Positions 1 to 10,765 of a stretch of 64,000 nucleotides of DNA are shown piece by piece. Numbering within the stretch: position 1 is the stretch's first letter; every line of letters starts with the position of its first letter. The stretch is from Stenopsyche tienmushanensis (Eukaryota > Arthropoda > Insecta > Trichoptera > Stenopsychidae). The DNA lies in contig WACJ01000055.1 in the NCBI GenBank assembly GCA_008973525.1, positions 1,116,001-1,180,000 of the forward strand, in the 5' to 3' direction. The notes beneath the pieces are model-generated. The model did no database searches. It had not been told where the DNA came from and saw only the letters and a program-made list of their open reading frames with translations. A program made the position numbers and the translations under genes.

Positions 1-2604
1 TGGATATATTGTGAATAAAAACAGCTTGGGTAAAGCGGACTGTATTATAGAGAGATAATTAGAAGCAAATTGCTGGAGCATTTGGCCTGCAATGGATGAT
101 GGTAATTAATACTGGCTTATTACAGTACATCAAAGGTCAAATATCATCATATTGCTATCATCTCGCTTCTAAATACATTCAAAATTAAATTTAGGATGTG
201 CTTCCAGTCGATTCGTTGCTATTCAATTCGTTCGAGATATTCGACGACTGTCGCGCTTTTTTGTGCATTGAGGCTTTTATTCGGGCTTCTTTCGGTTCAT
301 CGATCCCGAAATTGATGTCAACAATGCAGGCATGTCTTTGTGTATGCTTTATTACGAGATTTGAACTCGTTTACATATGATGTACCGGCCAGAGTCCAAA
401 TTGTATTTGGCTCGAAGGCCGGTGCCAATGCAAGTGATTGGATCCAATCAATAAGCGCCAATATACGTGTGCATTCGCTGTTTCATGCGAGCTTAATAAA
501 GCTTTTTAGAGCTTATTTATGCACCAGTGTCACAGCACTGTGCAGCCTTCACGCTAGAAAGCTTCACAAACGATTCGGCGTACTCTTAAATCGGATCAAT
601 TTATGCGATTGCTCATGAAACACGAGAGCCAATATTTTGCTTCGTCATTTGATTGCTTATATTCTTTCTCGTGTGAGATGACTGAAATTCGAGAATTTAT
701 GATGCAATCTGCAGATAGACGAATGCTGAGCGACTCCAGGCATGGCTCCAGAACCAATTTGTATAGCTCTCCTGGATGGATCATATTCGTAACAACTTTG
801 AATTTTATTAATAAATATTTGTCATCCAATATCTTTGATCCTACTTTGAACCCCTACATATTCAGAAGAAGAACTTATATAGTATATCTTACTTTCAGTT
901 TTCATAGGCATATCGTACTCCAGTCGTAGATGTTTCAGAGGAATATTAAATAGTAAATAATTAATTACATGCACTTTGATTATATTATTACTCAATGCAC
1001 TTACTTAAATATCGCATCAGAACCCCAGATGATCATACACCATAAAAAGCCTAAATTCCTACTATGAAGGTATATAAGATATCTTAACCTTGTAAAAAAC
1101 ACGGCGCTAGAATATTATAAAATGTGTTATTATAAGAAAAAAGTTCATATTTTCAAAATATACATCTATGCACATCTAATGAAGATACTGTTAAAACATA
1201 AATATTTTTTCTTATTACCCTATTATTACGTTTATCGCACAATATGTTGGAATATGTTGTTCAATAAAAATCATTGTATGACATCCCGATCTATTATTTT
1301 ATACGAACGCGTAATTAATTAATTAATGGCCGTTAGTTCATTTATAATATCTAAATAGGAATTCGAATTGAAGTTTTATCAAATCTGGGTGGCAATGTGG
1401 CAATTATTTTGCTCATTGGGCATTTATCAATCATTTAAGCGTACATGCACATATTACATGGTGGACATGGGTCGAGAACTCGATTATCCGATGTGTGGCA
1501 CAAAATACGGTGTGATTATCGACATCACATAACAATAACCATTTTATCTTTCGTTCTTTTTGTGATCGACTTTTGTTTGAAGGCTCTTTGATTCTCGACC
1601 TCTCGTCTCGGTATCATTTTATCTCCTAGGAGAATCTTTCCAGTGTAACAGCCGTACGAATTCCTTCGGATAAATACCTCAGAGCATAAACACAATTATC
1701 CTTTTCAAATCCAGCAACAATGGACACAATGGTGATGACAGCGACGGCGTATCGTTATTATACATATATATCTTACTTTTTTGCTTTCACGTAAGAGCGC
1801 CGTCTCTTCCTCCTGACAATCCAGAAAAATTGTCTCATTGTTCCAGCCTTTCAACCCTTCGCTTCGAGGGGCATCGTCACGTTCGGAAATCTTTAAAGAC
1901 TATGTGGCGCTACAAAGACGAAAAATACATCATCAATCTGTGCGCGTGTATAATATTAAGTTGTCCAAAAAGTATACTTTGCTTAAACATGAAATCTAAT
2001 TTCTAAATTATTTGGTCTTTAACTCTAATCGTACTCAAGCTGTCGTAGGATATATTTCTTTGCATTGAAGTCTTATATAGATCTTTTCATATGCCTGAAA
2101 GCATGAAAAATATAAGCATTTGCTTTTTTGGTGCAGTAAATGTGTTCCGCAGAAAATCGCACAAAAAAGCTATGACGAGTGTTACATAGAAAAGATTTGT
2201 ACCCAGTTTGAAGTAAATTAATGAATCAAAACTTAAGATATGATGTCAACGTTAAAAGATTTCATTATGGTACGACCGGACAAGTTGCCACGTCACTAAA
2301 ATAGCTATAACTCCGTAAGTAGTTTAAATTTTGGAAATTACTTTGGAGAATGTATTTTTAAAAGTCGAAACATTGGAAAAATGCAAAAAAGAAGAAATCA
2401 TTTTTTTTTTTCAAAAATCTAAACCAGAATAAAGGGCGTTGTTTCGGTTATATCGATTAGTGTTGATGATTTATTTCCTTTTTTATCCAATATATGTCGA
2501 TACGTACTGTTAATGAAATAAAATAAAATGCTTTAAAAAAACCGCATAACTTCGAAATCGCACAAAAAGAGGTTTGAGTGTATATAGCATACTGTGCAAC
2601 TTCC
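1..2604. other. AT-rich non-coding stretch, no gene seen
   Basis: All reading frames are short and none resembles a known protein. No terminal inverted repeats, tandem arrays or RNA genes were recognised. A T-rich tract lies at about 2401-2412. The stretch is consistent with intergenic or intronic DNA. Confidence 0.5.
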
Positions 2605-3160
2605 TTAACCTGTTGAGGAGTGAGCAAATTTAAAATCGATGAAGTCGTTGATGTCATAATCGCTTTACGCCGATTACTTTCTGTCAGCTCCTATTTAGCG
2701 TAAGACCATCTTCAATTCGAGGCAGAGTCAATTGTAAATGAACACTTGATAGTGCATACAAGGCCATGTCATTTCTTTACATAAATAATGCACAAAAAAA
2801 CGATTAATTTGCTCCTCCTTTAGAAGGAAATGATAATTGAACAAAGACTCATTCAACACGCAGCGAAGAACGGCAAGCAGTTGAATAAACAAACACTCTC
2901 GATAACACACAATATTCGGTCGTTTCTTTGCGTAAACAAATAACGCACTTGAAATCAAAATCATTATAAGTCGATAAATTTGGGCTTGACGATCTATACA
3001 ATCATGCGATGCATGTGAGGAAGCTATCCGTCTCAGTCTCCCGAACTGCGCTAAGTTCTCTCTTTCTCTGTCTGTCTCCGAGCTTCAATGTGCAAGAGTG
3101 CTCTTTTTGGGACATGAGAATTCGGACATACGTGTATGTCGACGCTCCTCAATAGCTTAA
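2605..3160 (+). mobile_element. piggyBac-like MITE, complete (copy A)
   Basis: The element is bounded by TTAA at 2605-2608 and 3157-3160, the target site used by piggyBac transposases. Inside each TTAA are 16-bp inverted termini: CCTGTTGAGGAGTGAG on the left, and GCTATTGAGGAGCGTC when the right end is read inwards. A 16-bp near-palindrome GACATACGTGTATGTC lies at 3125-3140, directly inside the right terminus. It has no transposase, so it is non-autonomous. The interior (ATCGATGAAGTCG near the left end, CTCTGTCTGTCTCCGAGC near the right) recurs in copies B, C, D, E and F of this window. The superfamily is inferred from the TTAA site and CCYTTT-like tips. Confidence 0.8.
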
Positions 3161-6100
3161 TTTCAGCGTAACATATATTTTGCTTCTTCAGCAAAATGAG
3201 AAATATTTGTTTGTTGATTGATTTGTTTGTGTTTGTTTTTCCCTGTGTGAAGAGAGAATAAGACGTGGATCCTTTATGCAAATATTATCGATCTTAGGCA
3301 ATACTCCCACAAGGCTAAATAATCAATTCATTGAAATGCTGTGCATAAACGTGTGCATCTATTATTTCCTTACAAAACGAAATAATCTTTTAAGATAACC
3401 TAGTATATATGACAGAAAGGCTATAATCGCTGCACCACAATGGATCATCTATGGAGTCTAAGATTAATAGTCGTTTCGATTAAATTGCTGAATTAATGCA
3501 TGAAATGTTCGCCTTTCATCGATGCATTAAAGATGTCGAGCAAAGTATAATGTATGCAATGTAAATGGCTCGTCGGAATGTAGTTAACCCTTTTCATGTA
3601 TTCATCCATATTCATTACTTACTCTCCTTATGCATCTCCTCCCTATCTCCTCTCACTAATGCATTCCCTTCAATTCTTCTTTGTTTCGTCTCCTAAGGCG
3701 CAAAATTAATCCGAATACATATTTACTTATAAATTCGTTAACATTACGTCCGTATTTCAAGGCACGCAATTCTATCCAGCGCCCAAATGCATTATCCGGA
3801 ATGAAAGTGCTGCGGTTTACATATCTGGTTCAATAAAGCATGAGTCTCGTGCGTACAGCACACCTTCGGATTTGTAGCTCGCCTCGTCTACTTTGAATTG
3901 TTATTTATCGCCACCATTAGTTTCCCGAGGCCCCCTCGCATGGGGCCCTTCAAACTTCGTGCCCGAGATCAGAACAAATAAAAAAGTATGGATATCCTTG
4001 CACATGAGAAGGCCGTGCCTTCCTTAGATTGGTTCCAGGATCGCACACACCCATACGACTACTCCGGTATACGCGTTTGCTATTCATTTACGCCGCCCCA
4101 CGAGGTTTATCAGGGCGATAACATCTGCATGTAAATGAATCAACCCCGAAAAATATGGCGGTGTGATTTACAAAAGAAACGCAATTAAAAGCGAAAATAT
4201 TTCACAGAGGCGTGAATTAACCCCCGAAAAATTTAAAATGTCTTTAGCGTTTAAATACATTAAAGCGAGCCCGGATTTGAATTATTCATTTCGCCCGGAA
4301 AAAGCGTAAAACTCAAATTGACTCTATTGATATTATATATACCTTGGATTCATGCAATTTATGTTTTGGAAGGCAATATGTTCATTAGGTTCCACGATAA
4401 GCGTGTTATATGAAGCTATAAAGTCGTACAATAAAAGGCATTGCGTTTCAAAGAAATATTAACAAATTTACAATGGGATCTATATACAATCAAGTAAAAT
4501 AAATACATATTTGTAACTGAGGATGAAAATTAGAAAATATTTTAAATTAATATTTAATCTCAGTAATTTCCTAGTACTTCCTTATTCAATAAAATTGCTT
4601 AATTTTCTATGTATTTCCAGTAATCCTGCTTTTGCTCTCTTATAATCAAAAATGTCTTTGGCCTACCGCAAATAGTCTTTTATATAAAAAAAAATATAAC
4701 TCATCATTTCAAATTTGAGTTGTTAAAGGGAACTGTTCGTGACTCAACAAATAAGAAGGAAAAATATACTATCGGGTTACCGCAATATATATAGTTTACG
4801 TGTACGGCAAAAAATGTCGATAGTAAGCTGCAATATTTATAGTTATTGACCGAGGGTGCAAGGGATGCAAACGTGTTCGCGTGCAGCAAAAGCTCCTTTT
4901 TTATATAACACACAAAAGAACTTCTCGAAAGTCGTTAACGAACTTTCTATCACGTGCTTGACAGTGCTCTGCGCCAATAACGTATTTATACATTTCTCGA
5001 AAAAAGCTGTCAAAAGCCATTTCAAGGCAACTCGTCTACTACCCGCCCTAAAGTAAGCATAATTGATATCAACCGAGCAAAATTTAATCGTTCACAATGA
5101 ACTAACTGTTAAAATTTCAAAGTTAACAGAAAAGCAAAACTAAAACATCATTCGACGAACAGCTCAGCGGTGCAAACACAGACAACGTACTGGCTGCTGA
5201 AAACTAATTAAACTTTGCTATTTCAGCGATTTTAACTGAAAAACACACGTGTGTTCGCGTTGGAGTTTTTCTAAGAGAATGTAACGCTATAACCTGTTGT
5301 ATAAAATGGAGTTAAATAAGTGGAATGCTTATGAAAATCTGACTAACTCGATGTGCAGAATTTTCGCATACCTAGAAACCAAGTTAAAGTTTAATAGAAC
5401 CAATGTAAATATCGTGCAAAAGTTTCATGTTAAATTAAAAAGTTTCGGCGTTTCATGCGGCCTAAGAACCACAATATATTGCGCAGAAAAATCATACACT
5501 GTGACATTGATAAAGAGCATATTTATTTTTAGCTTTAAAGTTAGCATTATTGGAAGTGCAAATAGTCTACTTATATTTACAAGTAAATAATAATTTAATT
5601 TACCATTTTTACGCATTGAATTCACTGCTTTCGTGTATCACTGTTGAAAAAACTGGACCAAATATTTAGATATTATTTGTAAGGGAGCATCCAGTTTTAG
5701 CTACTTATATTACGATTTAAACATCGATGGCTGTACTAAATCAACAATATCATCGATCACGATATTCATAAAATCAATCATTCGAATATCGAATATGAAA
5801 TTGATAAAATATTCGAATACTTTATATATGTATACTAGAGTGATTCAAATATAACCCGGATTTTTTCTGTACAAATTTACTAGTGTTATATAAAAACACA
5901 AATGGAGCATTTTATTTTTCTACAATGTTCCCTTCGTCTTCTTATTTATAAAAATTAATCTATGTTTATTCGTATTTAATGTGCTACCATACCGTATATC
6001 AGATTGCGATAAAACTTCGTACACTTATTACTAAGGATTGTGCGAGTATTTGCTCGATTGATTTGTTTAAATTTTTCAAAATTGTGGAGGAATCATACCT

Positions 6101-6516
6101 TATTATTGGCACGTTAGTGCCTCCATTTATAACCGCTAAAATGTATCAAAGTTCGCAAAAAGCACTTTTAAATTGATCGCGCCCATTAACCATGCATCGA
6201 AATGGACCCCTAAAAAAATACTGCACCCTTGAGGTTTCGTTATTTTAACGGCGTTTTTAATTGCTTCAGCCGAATTTGGTTTTCATTACTGAACTTTTGA
6301 TGATTTCCATTTCACACGACGCCGGTTCATACGTATTTTTAACTCGATTAAGGAGTTGGCCAGCCTTTTTCGCCGAGCGTTTCGGGGCCAGTGGTTTTAA
6401 ATTCAAATCGCACGGGGGTTGCGTCGTTAAAGTAAAAATTGGGATACGTATTTTATGAATTTTTTGACAGGCATTATTGCGTGGCACCAGTGGATTTCTA
6501 ATTTGGCATTTTTAAA
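3161..6516. other. Non-coding stretch, no gene seen
   Basis: No convincing coding region or repeat was recognised. A short segment at about 5838-5870 resembles the outer end of a mariner-type element, but no partner terminus was found. ORFs up to 97 codons (5297-5590) have no recognisable motif and are what chance would give in AT-rich DNA. Confidence 0.4.
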
Positions 6517-7077
6517 ATGACATCAGCTCGCGTATTCATTGCAGGAGTTTATGAAGCATTTTATTACGGAGGTAAAACGTCCTTCTTCATCCACCCGCCT
6601 GTCGAAAGCCCATTAATTTTGCTTCAATTAAAAATTTTATTTGACAAAATTCTTGCTCTTGCTCGTTCATTTTTTATGACACTTGACTTGTTCGCGAAAT
6701 GCAATATATATGTTAAATTTGGTGTACATATTTCGTGGAATATTTTCATGGTTGTTTTTGAGCCGCAAGGCTTCATTGCTATAGTTTGTCTTGTATTCTG
6801 GTTGTTGGCAGCACTTCCTCCCTACAAAGGTAGCTTCAACAAAAAGAGGTCGCGTCTTTCCAGCCACGTCCCCTCGTTGCCTAATCACACTTCATTATTT
6901 CATTTGAATAAAACAGCTTCTTTTGTAGGAGCATTCACCGTACTTCTCCATTGTGCTAATTCTCTCCAGTGCCCACCATACACAACCGTTTTCAACACAT
7001 GTAATACTTATTACAATCCAGGGCAATTTCTTTTCAAACATCAATTCGAATGCATTTCAATGAAACAATTTTATTAA
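6517..7077 (+). other. Unexplained open frame of 186 codons
   Basis: This is the second-longest open frame in the window. The ATG at 6517 follows AAA, and the conceptual product is rich in Phe, Leu and Ile, with a hydrophobic run at about residues 73-102 (WNIFMVVFEPQGFIAIVCLV and onwards). I recognise no family, no signal peptide and no usable splice sites at its edges. The composition is what T-rich non-coding DNA would give, and the opposite strand also has open stretches. It is unlikely to be a gene, but it is longer than expected by chance in such AT-rich sequence. Confidence 0.15.
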
Positions 7078-7322
7078 ACAATAAAAAATACCTTTTTCCC
7101 ACTTCATATACAATTCTACGCTATAGTCGATTTTTATACTTCCATAAATATTCGCCTCGGTATACCTTTGACTCTTGTACGGTTGCCCTTATAAGGACAA
7201 TTAATTTTTATGATACGAATTCCATGGAATATTAAATTTTAATAATTATATCATGTATGATAGTAAATTTGAAAAGTTGAAAATTAAATATATCATAAAA
7301 TATATTGGTTTACTTCTTAAAA

Positions 7323-7336
7323 CTACTACTAGTAGT
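7323..7336. repeat. Direct repeat (left), putative target-site duplication
   Basis: CTACTACTAGTAGT here is repeated exactly at 10764-10777. It abuts the (CAT)n tail at 7337, and the right copy abuts the end of the 398-bp array. This is the arrangement expected of a target-site duplication made by a non-LTR retroelement. The 12-bp core is itself palindromic, which slightly raises the probability of coincidence. Confidence 0.5.
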
Positions 7337-7500
7337 CATCATCATCATCATAGCGCAGCCACTAACAGTCCACTACAGAACTATGGGCCTCTTCAATATC
7401 CATTCATAGGAAAGGGGTTACATCCATTTCGTCTGTATCATACATTCACCTCCTCATTCGCTCGATATTGAAGGTAGCATTACCACCGAGTTTTATTTTG
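7337..7500 (-). repeat. RTE-like 3' end with (CAT)n tail
   Basis: The + strand starts with CATCATCATCATCAT and continues with CAGTCCACTACAGAAC and a segment ending GAACGCTCACCC. On the minus strand this is a 3' end with a GATGAT-type tail. Diverged copies of the inner part occur at 13387-13520 and 27965-28085. The clade is inferred from general resemblance, and no coding sequence supports it. Confidence 0.5.
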
Positions 7501-8145
7501 AACGCTCACCCAACGGGTATCCTGAGTGAACGTATTGACGAACACTTTCGCGAACGTCTCGATAAGGAGTTTGGGGGGCTTGTAAAGACTGCGTAGTTTT
7601 CATAGGGAGGTGGTGGAAAACTACTCTAGACGACCTTTTTGACTCTACTGGAAAGGGCTTTCTGGAGTACAAGGAGTCCAGTCCCCCCTTTCCTCGCTAG
7701 GGCGTTGCCGGGGTAGGGTGAAGACATACGTGACGCTTAAGTGCATCTCGGATTCGCTCCTACACCAACTGAGGGTGTCTCCCCGTCACCGTACAACTTA
7801 CCCGAGCGAATTCGAAACTGAGTGGTTTCGCCATTTTTTCAGGTTGCCCCTCTCAGTTCGGCGATTACAAAACGATATAGAAGTCAACGGAAGACAATGT
7901 TGTTTTTCGTTGCAAAGTAAAGATCATCAAATGCATCTCCTCGAGGCCGTCTTCTTGGTGTTCTTCTTGTTCCTGCTCCGTTCCTAGAGCCTCTCGGATC
8001 CGAACCGGTGAGGTTCCTCGAGTTCCATACTGCTAAGTAGGGAAGATCATGCAAGAGACAATGAGCGACATGCAAGTTAAGATTCGTATAAAAAGCAATG
8101 AATAGTATATAAACTGGGTATCAGCTTGCTGTTAGAAGAGTATTT

Positions 8146-8480
8146 AAGTATCTACTCTGTAAAAAGGTACTAGTCAAGTGGCCAATAGTTAAAATACATA
8201 AAATCGTATAAGTATAATAGTTAGGAGTAGTCAAATGTGGTTAGGCCGCAAAAGTATTAGTCAAATTGTATTAGCAAGGGGTAGTTATGTCGCATCACAG
8301 TATTCGAACTTTGACGTTTAGTGTCTACCGGGCACAATCAAATAATATTTAATCGGTCAGACTGGGAGTAACTGGAAACAAATATATAGACATAGCTGAA
8401 ACGAATAGGTTAAAGTCAGGTATCAAGTAATATCAAATAGTCAGGTCCATATCAAATAGTTTTATAGTCAAGATTGTATT
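8146..8480. other. Stretch enriched in AGTCAAATAG-like words
   Basis: Variants such as TAGTCAAGTG, TAGTCAAATG, TAGTCAAATT, TCAAATAGTC and TCAAATAGTT recur irregularly in the body of the 7.3-10.8 kb element. Spacing is not regular enough to call a tandem array. A 7-bp stem (GGGAGCA at 8483-8489 with TGCTCCC at 8505-8511) follows immediately. No function is recognised. Confidence 0.3.
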
Positions 8481-8787
8481 ATGGGAGCAGTCGAAAAAGC
8501 ATTTTGCTCCCAGTGTTCCCGCGTTTATGTGATAGTAGGAGGCGGATGTGTGCGAGTATTTGTTAATTCACTTACCTTGGAAGCTTGGATTATTATGATC
8601 TTACTTGCGTTATTATCTTTGTTGTAGTTCCTCTCAAGTGACGCGGTGAAGATGTTCCATTTTTTGTGCAGATGTCGTAAAAACAATGTTTTTCGGCGTC
8701 ACTCGCGAATTTTATATACAAGTGTAGTCGGCGTTTCGTCAGAGCGTACGAATGAACTTGCGCGGGGGAGAGTGCGGGGGGGGGGGG

Positions 8788-10765
8788 TCCCCGGCGTTGA
8801 GGGTGCCGACAAGTCACAGAAAGAACTCAACGTATCACAGAAACGAATTATTTTCGCAAAGCGTATCGAGCGCCGAGTCGTTTTACCTCCGACTATCGGG
8901 AGAAGACTGAATGTTAAACTTTGACAATTATTGAAAGGTTTTTAAGTCCTTAATTTTATTACAGTTAAGCGTCGATTGGGAACGGCCCACTGGAGGTAGA
9001 GAAAAGAAAGGCACAAAAAATGCATTTCTTTGAATTTCGATGTTTGCCATAAGCCGCATGTTTAGGCGATAACGAAGGATGAGATGCAATAAAATTTAGC
9101 ATTATGTTATAATGTTTCGCGTGTAATTTTCGTTAGGACAAGATGAAACGGTCTTACTGATGAAGGGGGCCCTGTCGGAGGGCGCAGCCCCGGCGGTGAG
9201 GTGCCGACAAGTCACAGAAAGAACTCAACGTATCACAGAAACGAATTATTTTCGCAAAGCGTATCGAGCGCCGAGTCGTTTTACCTCCGACTATCGGGAG
9301 AAGACTGAATGTTAAACTTTGACAATTATTGAAAGGTTTTTAAGTCCTTAATTTTATTACAGTTAAGCGTCGATTGGGAACGGCCCACTGGAGGTAGAGA
9401 AAAGAAAGGCACAAAAAATGCATTTCTTTGAATTTCGATGTTTGCCATAAGCCGCATGTTTAGGCGATAACGAAGGATGAGATGCAATAAAATTTAGCAT
9501 TATGTTATAATGTTTCGCGTGTAATTTTCGTTAGGACAAGATGAAACGGTCTTACTGATGAAGGGGGCCCTGTCGGAGGGCGCAGCCCCGGCGGTGAGGT
9601 GCCGACAAGTCACAGAAAGAACTCAACGTATCACAGAAACGAATTATTTTCGCAAAGCGTATCGAGCGCCGAGTCGTTTTACCTCCGACTATCGGGAGAA
9701 GACTGAATGTTAAACTTTGACAATTATTGAAAGGTTTTTAAGTCCTTAATTTTATTACAGTTAAGCGTCGATTGGGAACGGCCCACTGGAGGTAGAGAAA
9801 AGAAAGGCACAAAAAATGCATTTCTTTGAATTTCGATGTTTGCCATAAGCCGCATGTTTAGGCGATAACGAAGGATGAGATGCAATAAAATTTAGCATTA
9901 TGTTATAATGTTTCGCGTGTAATTTTCGTTAGGACAAGATGAAACGGTCTTACTGATGAAGGGGGCCCTGTCGGAGGGCGCAGCCCCGGCGGTGAGGTGC
10001 CGACAAGTCACAGAAAGAACTCAACGTATCACAGAAACGAATTATTTTCGCAAAGCGTATCGAGCGCCGAGTCGTTTTACCTCCGACTATCGGGAGAAGA
10101 CTGAATGTTAAACTTTGACAATTATTGAAAGGTTTTTAAGTCCTTAATTTTATTACAGTTAAGCGTCGATTGGGAACGGCCCACTGGAGGTAGAGAAAAG
10201 AAAGGCACAAAAAATGCATTTCTTTGAATTTCGATGTTTGCCATAAGCCGCATGTTTAGGCGATAACGAAGGATGAGATGCAATAAAATTTAGCATTATG
10301 TTATAATGTTTCGCGTGTAATTTTCGTTAGGACAAGATGAAACGGTCTTACTGATGAAGGGGGCCCTGTCGGAGGGCGCAGCCCCGGCGGTGAGGTGCCG
10401 ACAAGTCACAGAAAGAACTCAACGTATCACAGAAACGAATTATTTTCGCAAAGCGTATCGAGCGCCGAGTCGTTTTACCTCCGACTATCGGGAGAAGACT
10501 GAATGTTAAACTTTGACAATTATTGAAAGGTTTTTAAGTCCTTAATTTTATTACAGTTAAGCGTCGATTGGGAACGGCCCACTGGAGGTAGAGAAAAGAA
10601 AGGCACAAAAAATGCATTTCTTTGAATTTCGATGTTTGCCATAAGCCGCATGTTTAGGCGATAACGAAGGATGAGATGCAATAAAATTTAGCATTATGTT
10701 ATAATGTTTCGCGTGTAATTTTCGTTAGGACAAGATGAAACGGTCTTACTGATGAAGGGGGCCCT
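8788..10765. repeat. Tandem array of five 398-bp units
   Basis: The word GAAGGGGGCCC recurs at 9162, 9560, 9958, 10356 and 10754, exactly 398 bases apart, and GTGCCGACAAGTCAC recurs with the same period from 8803. By eye the copies look identical over their full length, apart from slight divergence at the left edge (8788-8802). Each unit contains a GC-rich segment around GGCGCAGCCCCGGCGGTGAG in an otherwise AT-rich background. A 12-base G run (8776-8787) lies directly left of the array. No unit has a long open frame. The near-identity means recent amplification, homogenisation or an assembly effect. Confidence 0.95.

Larger units (their letters stand above)
7337..10765 (-). mobile_element. 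Putative non-autonomous non-LTR retroelement with tandem 5' monomers
   Basis: Read on the minus strand, the order is five 398-bp tandem units (10765 to 8788), a 12-base C tract, a 1.4-kb body, and a terminal (ATG)n tail at 7350-7337. The last 100 bases before the tail, including TAGTGGACTG, resemble the 3' end that RTE-type insect non-LTR elements carry before short tandem tails. Matching direct repeats of 12-14 bp flank the unit. No reverse transcriptase or endonuclease motif was found in the body, so the element would be non-autonomous or internally deleted. Parts of the body recur at 13387-13520 and 27965-28085. An alternative is that a satellite array and an unrelated retroelement 3' fragment merely adjoin. 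Confidence 0.45.

Noticed and set aside
5838..5935. Mariner-like outer end (GTGATTCAAATATAACCCGG)
   Set aside because: Only one end is visible and no transposase or partner terminus was found. The resemblance is from memory only.
7884..8075. Arg-rich minus-strand frame inside the 3.4-kb element
   Set aside because: It is short and has no reverse transcriptase, nucleic-acid-binding or endonuclease motif. Not called as a gene.
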